Below are positions 1 to 9,600 of a stretch of DNA of 64,000 bases, one piece after another (positions within the stretch are counted from its first letter, which is position 1; every line of letters begins with the position of its first letter). This DNA comes from Candidatus Pedobacter colombiensis (GTDB lineage: Bacteria; Bacteroidota; Bacteroidia; Sphingobacteriales; Sphingobacteriaceae), in contig CP119313.1 of the NCBI GenBank assembly GCA_029202485.1, forward strand, positions 5,022,001 through 5,086,000, given 5' to 3'. The notes beneath the pieces were generated by a model. The model was not told the origin of the DNA. It searched no databases and saw nothing but the letters and a program-made list of their open reading frames with translations. Both the position numbers and the translations under genes were made by a program.

Positions 1-333
1 GTTAATATTTGGGGATCAGGAACGCCAATGCGGGAGTTTTTATTTGCTGATGACTTGGCCGATGCGTGCTATTTCTTAATGCAAAATTATAATGAAGCCG
101 GATTTTTGAATATCGGTACCGGCGAAGATTTAACCATAAAGGATCTGGCTATACTGATCAAAAACATTATCGGATTTGAAGGAGCGCTGACTTTCGATAG
201 CAGCAAACCTGATGGAACTCCACGTAAATTAATGGATGTATCTAAATTACATGCATTGGGATGGAGACATAAAATAGAACTGGAAGAGGGCATTAAGCTT
301 GCCTATGAGGATTTTTTAGAGAAGCATAGCTAA
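1..333 (+). CDS. fcl: GDP-L-fucose synthase, C-terminal part
   Basis: This is the last 110 codons of a gene that begins left of the window; the frame is open from base 1. The family is an NADPH-dependent epimerase/reductase that turns GDP-4-keto-6-deoxymannose into GDP-L-fucose for surface glycans. Seen here are the substrate-binding segment GSGTPMREF, followed by DDLADA, NIGTG and SKPDGTPRKLMDVS, which match the C-terminal half of Fcl closely. The internal ATG at position 28 is not the real start because the conserved GSGTP segment lies before it. The gene ends 39 bases before the OxyR-like gene. Cytoplasmic. The nucleotide-binding and catalytic Tyr-Lys region is outside the window, so activity cannot be judged. 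Confidence 0.9.
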   Translation, partial: VNIWGSGTPMREFLFADDLADACYFLMQNYNEAGFLNIGTGEDLTIKDLAILIKNIIGFEGALTFDSSKPDGTPRKLMDVSKLHALGWRHKIELEEGIKLAYEDFLEKHS

Positions 334-339
334 AATTGA

Positions 340-347
340 TATATTTG
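340..347 (+). promoter_or_regulatory. Putative -7 box upstream of the OxyR-like gene
   Basis: TATATTTG matches the Bacteroidota -7 consensus TANNTTTG and ends 25 bases before the ATG. No clear TTG lies at the expected distance upstream, so the call rests on one box. Confidence 0.4.
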
Positions 348-372
348 CTAAAGAAAAATAAACTTTAGCTAT

Positions 373-1305
373 ATGACCTTAGTTCAACTGGAATACATTG
401 TAGCCGTAGATACTTACAGGAGTTTTGTGGGTGCGGCCGACAAGTGCTTTGTTACTCAGCCTACACTGAGTATGCAGGTTCAAAAGCTGGAAGAAATGCT
501 GAATGTTAAGATCTTCGATCGCAGCAAGCAACCTGTTGTTCCAACAGAAATCGGAGCTCAGATCATTGAACAGGCACGACTGGTATTGCAGGAAAGTCAA
601 AAGATCAAAGAAATTATCAACAACCAACAACAGGAAGTTACCGGCGAGATTAAAGTTGGCATCATCCCTACTGTTGCGCCTTACTTATTGCCAAAGGTAA
701 TTTCGGCAATGATGGAGAAATATCCCGATTTGAAATTGCTGATCTGGGAGTATACTACTGAAGACATCATACATCATCTAAAAACCGGCGTACTGGATTG
801 TGGGATTCTCGCCACACCACTCGGCGACAATGCCATAGATGAATTACCCCTCTACTACGAAAACTTTGTCACTTACATCAGCAAAAACAGCAAGCTATAT
901 AAAAAGAAAGCTATTGATGCTGATGACCTGGAAGACGAAAACATCTGGCTGCTTAACGAAGGTCATTGTATGAGATCTCAGGTGTTAAACATTTGCCGTT
1001 CAACCAAGCAAAACAGACTTCAGGGCCTAACTTACAACACGGGTAGTGTAGAAACGCTGATCAGGATGGTAGACATGAATAACGGCGCTACTTTGCTACC
1101 TGAGCTGGCCTTAGAAGAACTGAGCAGCAGACAACTGAACAAAGTAAGGCATTTTAAATCACCAGAGCCCGTAAGGGAGATTAGCCTTGCTACGCATAAG
1201 AATTTCATTAAAAAAAGGATGTTAAACGCATTAAAGGATGAAATACTGGCAGTTATCCCAAAAACAATGAAGCAGAAAAAGAAAAAGGATGTGGTAGGTA
1301 TATAA
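373..1305 (+). CDS. oxyR: LysR-family peroxide regulator, OxyR-like
   Basis: A 310-residue LysR-type activator. Residues 1-60 form the winged HTH (LEYIVAV, TQPTLSMQVQKLEE) and the rest is the periplasmic-binding-protein-like sensor domain. Cys199 and Cys208 lie in the segment GHCMRSQVLNIC. The positions and the C-x8-C spacing equal the redox pair of E. coli OxyR, so peroxide sensing by a disulfide is well supported. The known family role is to activate catalase, AhpC and Dps genes on oxidation. An AhpC-type peroxiredoxin, a thioredoxin and an Mn-type SOD lie elsewhere in the window as possible targets. The C-terminus is Lys-rich. It is read alone between fcl and the 7TM gene, with a possible own promoter at 340-347. 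Confidence 0.88.
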   Translation: MTLVQLEYIVAVDTYRSFVGAADKCFVTQPTLSMQVQKLEEMLNVKIFDRSKQPVVPTEIGAQIIEQARLVLQESQKIKEIINNQQQEVTGEIKVGIIPTVAPYLLPKVISAMMEKYPDLKLLIWEYTTEDIIHHLKTGVLDCGILATPLGDNAIDELPLYYENFVTYISKNSKLYKKKAIDADDLEDENIWLLNEGHCMRSQVLNICRSTKQNRLQGLTYNTGSVETLIRMVDMNNGATLLPELALEELSSRQLNKVRHFKSPEPVREISLATHKNFIKKRMLNALKDEILAVIPKTMKQKKKKDVVGI

Positions 1306-1315
1306 AGCTTTAGCT

Positions 1316-1346
1316 TTTGATTATATACAAGTTTACTATATATTCG
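1316..1346 (+). promoter_or_regulatory. Possible promoter of the 7TM-zinc-ribbon gene
   Basis: TTTG at 1316-1319, a 19-base spacer, then TATATTCG at 1339-1346, one base off TANNTTTG. It starts just after the oxyR stop codon and 23 bases separate the -7 box from the ATG at 1370. This suggests transcription independent of oxyR. Confidence 0.4.
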
Positions 1347-1369
1347 GAGTCTAATTTCCGGGAAAGCCC

Positions 1370-3286
1370 ATGTTTTCTAACCAAACTAAACCTATCAGCA
1401 TATTGTGCTGGAAACTTACTATAGTTCTGCTTTGCACACTAAACACTTTTGTGTCAAAAGCGCAGGATAAGGTTTTATTAAATGATAGCATCAGTAAACA
1501 TATCTTCATCTATAAGGAAATAGAATACTTTATAGACACCACAAACAGCCTTACTATAAATGATGTTACTAAACCTTCATTTTCTAATAAATTTAAGCCC
1601 AGCAAAACTTTTACGCCTACGAATTACCAATATCTGCACAATGGCTGGTACCGCATCAAAATAAATCACAGTAGCCTTGTGAAGAATAGTTGGGTGCTTG
1701 AATTTTTTGACCAGACTATTGAAGAAATACATTTTTATACCCCTGATCATCATGGAAAATATTCCATGCAAAACTTTGGTGCAGCACGGCCTTTTGACCA
1801 TAGAATTTACTTCCATAAGAACTTTGTTATCAATCTGGATACCGCTTTTAAAGGTGATCGCACCTATTATTTTTCTGCCAAATCAAGCCATCCCTCAAAC
1901 GTAATGGTTGTGCTCAAACCTGTTGTGTCCTATTTTAAATATGCACTAAAGGAATATTACCTTTTTGGAATTTACTACGGAATGATCCTCATCTTCAGTC
2001 TGTATAATTTCATGATGTTTCTTGCTGTTAAGCAAAAGCAATATATCTATTACATCGTTTACAATTTAAGTATCGGGATGTTTGAAATGAGTTCTAATGG
2101 GATTGCATATCAATATCTCTGGCCTGATTCACCCGAATGGAATGGAATTGCTTTTGGCGTCATGCTTTACATTGCCAGCATCTCTTCTATGTTATTTACC
2201 CGCGAGTTTTTATACACAAAAACAAAAGCGCCCACATTAAATAAACTTATCCTTGGGGCCATTGGTCTGAGAACCCTCTTTTTTGCATCATGCTTATTTA
2301 TTGATCAACAGCTATTTAACTATAAATACATAGAAATCTTTCCACTAATTATTTGCTATTTTACCGGTTGGTATGTTTATAGAAAAGGTTACCGCCCGGC
2401 AAGGTTCTTTGTGGCCGGTTATACATTTCTTGTCTTAGGTGTTCTGATTAGAGTTGTGAAAACAGTTTACCCATATAATCTTCCCTTTGGCCCGGCAAAC
2501 TTTTACAGCCTCAGCTTTTGCTTTATTATGGAAATGCTATTTGTTTCCTTCGCCATTAGTGATAAAGTACGTCTGCTGAAAAAGAAAAAAGACAAAGCTC
2601 AATCGCGCATGTTTCAGGAAATAAAGTTAAACCAGCGTCTAAAGGACAATCAGAATAAGGAACTGGAAAAACAGGTATTGCTTAGAACCAAAGAGGTGAT
2701 CGCGCAATCTGAAATTATTAAATCTCAAAATGAAGAGCTTCTTAACATGAATGAGCTACTCAATCTTAAAGCAGAAGAGATCAATAAAATAAATGAGTTT
2801 CTGAAAAAAGATAACATTGACCTGCAAATAGATATTGAAAAGGTAAGTCAGGCAAGAGTGATGTCTAAAGAAGTTGACTTTACCGAATTCAGTAAAATAT
2901 ACCCTGACAACAACGCCTGTTTTAAATTCCTTGCAGAGCTGAAGTGGAACGATCAGTACAATTGTCGTAAATGCGATAATGAGAATCATTTTGAAGGCGA
3001 AACTCCTTTTAGCAGAAGGTGCTCTAAATGCGGTTACGATGAGTCTGTAACGACGAATACGATCTTCCACAATAGCAAAATCCCCATCAACAAAGCATTC
3101 TACATTATCTTTTTGATGTATTCCAGCAATGGTAAAATCTCTTCTTACAAGCTATCAGAAATTCTTTCTATGAGACAGGGAACCTGCTGGGCCTATAGTA
3201 ATAAAGTCAAAAAAATAATGGAAGAGCGGAAGAAAGAGCTCAAAAATGCAGGAGAAAAGGGCTGGAGCAAACTCGTTCTGGGATAA
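1370..3286 (+). CDS. 7TM sensor receptor fused to a transposase-type zinc-ribbon DNA-binding domain
   Basis: A 638-residue protein. Residues 1-32 look like a signal peptide. About 40-190 resemble a 7TMR-DISM extracellular sensory domain. About 195-400 hold seven hydrophobic segments. About 403-500 are a charged coiled coil. Residues 506-625 match the N-terminal part of IS1595-type transposases: a zinc ribbon with Cys532, Cys535, Cys551 and Cys554, then TTNTIFHNSKIP and a helical stretch (SSYKLSEILSMRQGT) like a HTH. The DDE nuclease domain is absent, and there are no terminal inverted repeats, so this is not a mobile element. I infer a membrane-bound one-component regulator that binds nucleic acid directly, where relatives carry a kinase. 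It ends 242 bases before the PUL. The target is unknown. Confidence 0.8.
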   Translation: MFSNQTKPISILCWKLTIVLLCTLNTFVSKAQDKVLLNDSISKHIFIYKEIEYFIDTTNSLTINDVTKPSFSNKFKPSKTFTPTNYQYLHNGWYRIKINHSSLVKNSWVLEFFDQTIEEIHFYTPDHHGKYSMQNFGAARPFDHRIYFHKNFVINLDTAFKGDRTYYFSAKSSHPSNVMVVLKPVVSYFKYALKEYYLFGIYYGMILIFSLYNFMMFLAVKQKQYIYYIVYNLSIGMFEMSSNGIAYQYLWPDSPEWNGIAFGVMLYIASISSMLFTREFLYTKTKAPTLNKLILGAIGLRTLFFASCLFIDQQLFNYKYIEIFPLIICYFTGWYVYRKGYRPARFFVAGYTFLVLGVLIRVVKTVYPYNLPFGPANFYSLSFCFIMEMLFVSFAISDKVRLLKKKKDKAQSRMFQEIKLNQRLKDNQNKELEKQVLLRTKEVIAQSEIIKSQNEELLNMNELLNLKAEEINKINEFLKKDNIDLQIDIEKVSQARVMSKEVDFTEFSKIYPDNNACFKFLAELKWNDQYNCRKCDNENHFEGETPFSRRCSKCGYDESVTTNTIFHNSKIPINKAFYIIFLMYSSNGKISSYKLSEILSMRQGTCWAYSNKVKKIMEERKKELKNAGEKGWSKLVLG

Positions 3287-3457
3287 AGTCATCTTTTTTA
3301 AAATTTATTGATGTGTATTAAAGTCCAATGGCACAAATTGGCAAATAGAAGTTTTACGCCTGTATATCAGCCTAAAAGCTCAACTGTCTTAATGCCGACA
3401 AAGCGTCTTAAACACAGCATAACTATCTATAAATTAGAACATTGCACAAAAATAAAC

Positions 3458-3489
3458 TTGTTTTATTAGATCCTAGTACTATACATTTG
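3458..3489 (+). promoter_or_regulatory. Promoter of the PUL
   Basis: TTG at 3458-3460, a 21-base spacer and TACATTTG at 3482-3489, a full match to TANNTTTG. The ATG of the GH2 gene follows 39 bases later across an A-rich leader without a Shine-Dalgarno site, as is usual in Bacteroidota. It is the only strong match seen in the 242-base gap before the PUL. Confidence 0.65.
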
Positions 3490-3528
3490 TATAAATAACC
3501 AAATACAAACAAACACATTCAGCACTTC

Positions 3529-5373
3529 ATGAAACGGAAATCCTTATCCATCCTAGTTTTGGCCCTGCTCCTATTTTTAGCAGCGCCCAAAGGATACGCA
3601 CAAAACAACCTGATTACCAACACAGCGGCACGTCAATCTGTAAGCTTAAACGGGAAATGGCAGTACATTGTAGATCCTTACGAAACCGGGTTTTATGATT
3701 ATCGGTTTAAAGAACGGGCTGCGAATGACAGAGAAGCCTATTGGAACTCGGATGTGCCGGATAACAAGCTAGATCGTAAAGAGCATGGTTACATTTCAAA
3801 ATACAGTATTAATGTACCCGGTGACTGGAACTCTCAGGACCCCAAATTCCTATATTATGAAGGCACCGTTTGGTATAAAAAGTCTTTTGATTTTAAAAAG
3901 CAAAACCCTTCAGATAAGTTATTCTTATATTTTGGAGCCGTAAATTATAGAGCGGATGTATACCTAAACGGCAAGAAACTGGGAAGCCATAAGGGTGGCT
4001 TTACCCCATTTAATTTCGAAATTCCGGATTCTGTTTTAAAGGAAAAATCAAACTTTTTAGTTGTTAAAATAGACAATAAGCGATTCGCCAATGAAATACC
4101 TACACTAAATACGGATTGGTGGAATTATGGCGGTATTACGCGGGATGTACTCCTGATCAGTGTTCCAAAAACACATATCAGAGATTATGTGATACAACTC
4201 AATCCACAAAACCCTGCTGGTAACGAGGTTTTAGGGAATGTAAAACTTGATGGTCCGGTAAACAATGAAATGGTAACCATAGAGATCCCTGAGCTAAAGC
4301 TTAAAAAACAATTTAAAGTTGTCGGGAACGAAGCTCAAATCAAATTTAACCTTCCAAAGTTCCAGCGTTGGTCGCCAGAAACCCCAAAACTTTATGAAGT
4401 GATTGTTTCGGGGAATAACGATCGGGTAAAGGAAAAGATTGGCTTTCGTACGATCAAAACGAATGGAATTCAATTAACCCTGAATGATAAACCTGTCTTT
4501 TTAAGAGGCATTAGTATTCATAGCGAAATTCCTCAGGAATCAAGAAGGGCTTATAGTCAAAAAGATGCAGCGCAATTACTTGGTTGGGCTAAAGAACTGG
4601 GCTGCAACATGGTTCGCTTAGCACATTACCCGCACGATGAAAAAATGACCAGACTTGCCGATTCACTTGGCCTGCTTGTGTGGTCGGAGATCCCGGTTTA
4701 TTGGACCATAGACTTTGCAAGTCAGGAAGTCCTGGAAAAAGCAAAGAAACAATTAGATGAAATGATCACAAGAGACCACAACCGAGCCAGTGTCATTATT
4801 TGGTCGGTAGGAAATGAAACTCCTGTTAGTGAAACAAGAACAAATTTCATGAAATCCTTGCTAGAAACAGCCAAAAAGGATGATCCAACGCGACTTGTTG
4901 CAGCGGCTCTGGAAGTTAACTATCACTCTAGTGAAAATCTAAGAACAATTGACGACCCTCTTGGTGAGTTTGTAGACATTGTTGCTTTTAATCAATACCT
5001 GGGTTGGTATGGCGGCACACCGGAAAGCTGCAGACAAGCGAATTGGGCAACGAAATACAATAAACCCTTATTTATCAGTGAAACAGGCGCTGAAGCACTT
5101 GGAGGCTATCACGGCGACCGGTCAACATTGTGGACTGAGGAGTTTCAGGAGTGGTTTTACCAAGAACAAGTAGCGATGCTTAAACGTATGCCTGCCAATT
5201 TTGTCGGTATCTCTCCATGGATTCTAGCAGATTTCCGATCACCAAGAAGAAACAATCCAACCTATCAGGAAGGCTGGAATAACAAAGGCTTCATTGACCA
5301 AAACGGAAGAAAAAAGAAATCCTTTTTCATCTTAAAAGACTATTACAACGAAATCCAGCAAACACAAAAATAA
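3529..5373 (+). CDS. Glycoside hydrolase family 2 enzyme (beta-glucuronidase-like)
   Basis: A 614-residue secreted enzyme with signal peptide 1-25 (ends KGYAQ). The order is GH2 sugar-binding beta-sandwich (about 30-215, including DWNSQDPKFLYYEGTVWYKK), Ig-like domain (about 215-315) and TIM barrel (about 320-610). The acid/base Glu430 lies in WSVGNETP and the nucleophile Glu518 in ISETGAEA, so both catalytic residues are present. GH2 enzymes act by retention on beta-galactosides, glucuronides, mannosides or glucosides; the sequence does not tell me which. It is the first gene of the PUL and is separated from the GH5 gene by two bases, so the two are co-transcribed. It probably works in the periplasm on imported oligosaccharides. 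Confidence 0.87.
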   Translation: MKRKSLSILVLALLLFLAAPKGYAQNNLITNTAARQSVSLNGKWQYIVDPYETGFYDYRFKERAANDREAYWNSDVPDNKLDRKEHGYISKYSINVPGDWNSQDPKFLYYEGTVWYKKSFDFKKQNPSDKLFLYFGAVNYRADVYLNGKKLGSHKGGFTPFNFEIPDSVLKEKSNFLVVKIDNKRFANEIPTLNTDWWNYGGITRDVLLISVPKTHIRDYVIQLNPQNPAGNEVLGNVKLDGPVNNEMVTIEIPELKLKKQFKVVGNEAQIKFNLPKFQRWSPETPKLYEVIVSGNNDRVKEKIGFRTIKTNGIQLTLNDKPVFLRGISIHSEIPQESRRAYSQKDAAQLLGWAKELGCNMVRLAHYPHDEKMTRLADSLGLLVWSEIPVYWTIDFASQEVLEKAKKQLDEMITRDHNRASVIIWSVGNETPVSETRTNFMKSLLETAKKDDPTRLVAAALEVNYHSSENLRTIDDPLGEFVDIVAFNQYLGWYGGTPESCRQANWATKYNKPLFISETGAEALGGYHGDRSTLWTEEFQEWFYQEQVAMLKRMPANFVGISPWILADFRSPRRNNPTYQEGWNNKGFIDQNGRKKKSFFILKDYYNEIQQTQK

Positions 5374-5375
5374 AT

Positions 5376-6611
5376 ATGAAGAGATTAATAGGGCCATTCT
5401 TACTACTGCTATTATTGGCCGGTTTTAACAAAAATACATTTGCCCAAAGCAAAGGGTTCTTCCGGACAAATCAGGAAGAAATAATTGGTCCGGATGGCAA
5501 ACCTTTTCTGATCAAAGGAACGAACCTGGGCAATTGGCTTGTTCCTGAAGGCTACATGTTTAAGTTTAAAAACACGAACTCTCCGACAAAAATCCATGAA
5601 ACGTTTGCCCAACTAATCGGTCCGGAGGCCACCAAACAATTCTGGAAAAAATATTTAAACAACTACATCACTGAAGCCGACATCCAGTATTTAAAGAAGA
5701 TTGGCGTAAACTCTATCAGAGTTCCATTCAATTACCGTCTTTTCACCAACGAAGACTACTTAGGAGACAATAATGCTTCCAGAGGGATGGAATTACTTGA
5801 CCGGGTAATTAAATGGTGTAAAAACGAAGGATTATATGTTATTCTGGATATGCATTGTGCACCTGGTGGTCAAACCGGAGATAATATTGACGATAGCTAT
5901 GGGTACCCTTTCCTTTTTAAAAATAAAGAAAATCAACAGCTCACAATTGACATCTGGAAGAAAATAGCCACACGCTATAAAAACGAACAAACTGTTATGG
6001 GTTATGATCTGCTAAACGAACCTATCGCCCATTATTTCAATGCAGATTCTTTAAACCACCTGTTGCTCCCCCTATACAAGAAGATTGTTAAGGAAATCAG
6101 AACGGTAGACAAAAACCACATCGTCTTTCTGGGCGGAGCGCAATGGAATACCAACTTTAAAGTATTTGATGAATTCTTTGATTCCAATGCCGTTTACACA
6201 TTCCACAAATATGGCGATCAACCTTCATTGGGTAGCATCAAAAAGTTCATTGATTTTAGAGCGCAGCATAAGGTGCCGATATACATAGGCGAAACCGGTG
6301 AAAATACAGATGAATGGATCACTGAATTTAGATCCTTACTGGAAAAGAACAATATAGGGTGGCACTTCTGGCCTTACAAAAAAATGGATAGTCCAAAAAA
6401 TATCGCGTCCATTGTTCCTCCTCAGAATTACAATCTGTTGATTGATTACGCAGAAACGCCAAAGAATAGCTACAAAGATATCCGCGAAATCAAAATAGAC
6501 AGGATCAAGATCCAACAAGCACTTACCGATTTCCTGGAGGCCTGTAAGTTTGACAAATGCAACTTTAACAAGGGATATATAACGGCACTTGGCCTTAAAG
6601 CCGGTTCGTAA
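5376..6611 (+). CDS. Glycoside hydrolase family 5 (cellulase-like)
   Basis: A 411-residue secreted TIM-barrel enzyme with signal peptide 1-24 (ends NTFAQ). Features of GH5 include GTNLGNWLVPEGYMF near the start, SIRVPFNYR, the acid/base Glu215 in DLLNEPIAH and the nucleophile Glu306 in YIGETGENT. GH5 covers endo- and exo-acting beta-glucanases and mannanases. The GTNLGNWL opening is also found in exo-beta-1,3-glucanase-like members, which would fit the GH128-like partner at the end of the locus. A segment of about 60 residues after the barrel (DIREIKIDRIKIQQ onward) has no function I recognise. It starts two bases after the GH2 stop and lies 60 bases before susC. Confidence 0.85.
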   Translation: MKRLIGPFLLLLLLAGFNKNTFAQSKGFFRTNQEEIIGPDGKPFLIKGTNLGNWLVPEGYMFKFKNTNSPTKIHETFAQLIGPEATKQFWKKYLNNYITEADIQYLKKIGVNSIRVPFNYRLFTNEDYLGDNNASRGMELLDRVIKWCKNEGLYVILDMHCAPGGQTGDNIDDSYGYPFLFKNKENQQLTIDIWKKIATRYKNEQTVMGYDLLNEPIAHYFNADSLNHLLLPLYKKIVKEIRTVDKNHIVFLGGAQWNTNFKVFDEFFDSNAVYTFHKYGDQPSLGSIKKFIDFRAQHKVPIYIGETGENTDEWITEFRSLLEKNNIGWHFWPYKKMDSPKNIASIVPPQNYNLLIDYAETPKNSYKDIREIKIDRIKIQQALTDFLEACKFDKCNFNKGYITALGLKAGS

Positions 6612-6671
6612 TTGTATGCCTTTATAATCCGTAAAACAACTAACCAAATATAAACCACTAAACAAACTTGT

Positions 6672-9600
6672 ATGAAGAGAATTAGACTAATGCGATTATG
6701 CAGTCTCTTGATGATCTTTTATTTGTGCTTATCTACTGCGCTGGTTTCTGCGCAAGAAAATCGTACGATTAAAGGAGTTGTAAAAAGTTCAGAAGACAGC
6801 CAACCATTGCCGGGCGTTTCAGTTTCTGCTGTAGGGAGCTCATCCGCCGGAACTATGACAGATAAAGACGGGCAATTCCAAATCGTTGTAGAAAAATCAG
6901 TAAATACCTTACTTTTCAGAAGCATAGGAATGAATTCAAAGGAGGTATCGATACAAAACAACCAAACGTTGGAAGTTGTACTTACCCCCTCTACACAATC
7001 ATTAAATGACGTGGTTGTGGTTGGTTATGGTACACAAAAAAAGAGTCTGGTAACTGGTGCTATTGCTTCTCTACGCGCTAAGGATCTGGATATATCCGGA
7101 TTAATGCGAGCTGATCAGGCCTTACAAGGAAGAGCAGCTGGTGTAAGCGTAATGATGAATAGCGGTCAGCCTGGATCTGGTGTAAGTATTCGCATCAGAG
7201 GTATTGGAACCAATGGCTCAAATGATCCCCTTCTCATTGTAGATGGCTACCCAGTTAACGACCTAGAAGGTGTTAATCCAAGGGACATTGAAACCATGGA
7301 AGTGCTTAAAGATGCGGCTTCTGCGGCAATCTATGGCGCAAGGGGTGCAAATGGAGTTGTTATCGTCACTACAAAAAAAGGAAAAGCCGGGCAATACAGA
7401 GTCAACTACGATTATTATTATGGGATTCAGAATGTAAGAAAATACATTGATGTGCTGGACGCTACTCAATATGCACGCATTCAGAACGAAGCCTATTTCA
7501 ACTCCAACCTTCCGCTACCTTTCTCGAGCGATGAGATTGCAAAAATGGGCGCCGGAACGAACTGGCAAAAAGAAGTTTCTTACAATAATGCACCTATACA
7601 AAGCCACCAGGCTAGTTTATCAGGAGGATCAGATCGCTCTACATTCAACTCCTCGTTTTCGTATTTCAGTCAGGATGGAACACTGGCTAAGGGGAAATCA
7701 AACTTCGAGCGTTATACCGGTCGGATCAATACAGAACAAAAATTCTTGGATGGCCTTTTAACCACTGGTGTAAATCTTAATTTCGCCAATGTAAAAAGAG
7801 CCGCCATTACCTCAAACGCTGGAAATGCAGGTCCCATACTAAGTGCCATCAATATGGACCCAGTTACCCCGGTAATGAAGGACGATGGTACTTTCGCCAT
7901 TTCAAGATATGTATCGCAAGAAATTGTAAATCCCATTGCCAGAATATATTATTCGAATGGGGCTTCGGGATATACCCGTCTAATTGGTGATGCATTCGGA
8001 GAACTACAAATTCTTAAAGATTTAAAACTCCGCAGTACCATAGGTTATACGTTCCAATATGATCAGGGCAGCAATTATACGCCAATATATTACCTTAACT
8101 CCACCAATTTTACCCTTGCATCTGGAGCGAGCAAATCTGCTGCCGAGACCAAAACGTTAAATTTTGAAAATACCTTGACCTATGGTAAAACAATCCAAAA
8201 AAACACTTTCTCTATCCTTGTTGGAAATACGATAAGAAAAGGTCAAACCAGTAATGTTTCTGCTTCAAAAAATGGTCTTTTATATGATGACCCTGCTTTT
8301 GCCTACCTTGACCTGGCAAAAGACAACACAAGTGCCGCCGCGTCAGGAGGAGCCGGTCACAGTGCCTTCTTATCATATTTTGGCCGATTAAATTATGATT
8401 ACGATGGCAGGTTCATGGCCACAGCATCCTTTAGAGCCGATGGATCTTATAACTTTGGCTCAAACAATAAGTTTGGGTATTTCCCTTCCATTTCAGCGGG
8501 CTGGAATGTATCCAAAGAGCATTTTATGGAAAATGAAACGTGGCTAAATAACTTAAAATTAAGAGCTAGTTGGGGTCAGACAGGGAATGACAATATTGGG
8601 GAATACAGTTTTGTCTCTACCATCAGTACCTATGCCCGTAATTATTATTGGGGAGCTAACACACAAATGGTTGGTGCATCACCAAGTAAGATATCCAATC
8701 CGGATTTAAAATGGGAAACATCAGAACAAACCAATATTGGCTTTGACGCCGATTTTTTGAATAATTTTAATGCAACCTTTGATGTGTATTCAAAAAAAAC
8801 CAAGGACTTACTGCTAACACCCCCTATCCCACTTTATGTCGGAAATGGCGCACCTTCAACTAATGGCGCAGCCGTTGTAAACAAAGGAATTGAGCTATCC
8901 TTGGGTTATAAAAAAGATTTCGGGAAACTCAACATCAATCTTAACGTTAACGGGGCTTACAATTTCAACAAAGTTACCGAAGTTGGCAATGCCACAGGCT
9001 TCATCGTTGGAAGTGACGCCAGCAATCAAATGCAAGGGGTAACCCGTATGCAAGTCGGGTATCCAATGGGATACTTTTGGCTATATGCAATGGATGGCAT
9101 TTTCCAAAACCAATCAGAAATTGATAAATACGTAGGACCAACCGGAGCTAAAATACAGCCAAATGCGGTTCCGGGAGATATTCGCTATAAGGACTTAAAC
9201 GGAGACGGAGTAATTGACAGCAAGGACCGTTCTAACATGGGTAGCCCACATCCAAAATACAATTATGGTTTTAACCTAACCATGCGCTATGCCAACTTCG
9301 ATCTGAACGTTTTCTTCAACGGTTTAGCAGGAAACAAAATCTTCAACAGTCTACATCGTTGGGACCTTCCAACTGCCAATTATCCAATAGAAATTTTAAA
9401 CAGGTGGCATGGCGAAGGTACCTCGAATACCTATCCAAGAGTAGCAGCAGGAGACGCGAATGGCAATTTTACCAATCCATCTGATTTTTTCCTGGAAGAT
9501 GGAAGTTACCTACGTTTAAAAAACGTTGCTTTAGGTTATACCATCAAAAACTTGTCTAAATACAAGATCAATAACATTAGATTGTATGCTACAGGCACAA

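Noticed and set aside
2960..3286. Insertion-sequence (IS1595) remnant
   Set aside because: Only the zinc ribbon and helical part are present, in frame with an intact receptor, with no DDE domain and no inverted repeats or target duplication visible, so a domain fusion is the better reading.
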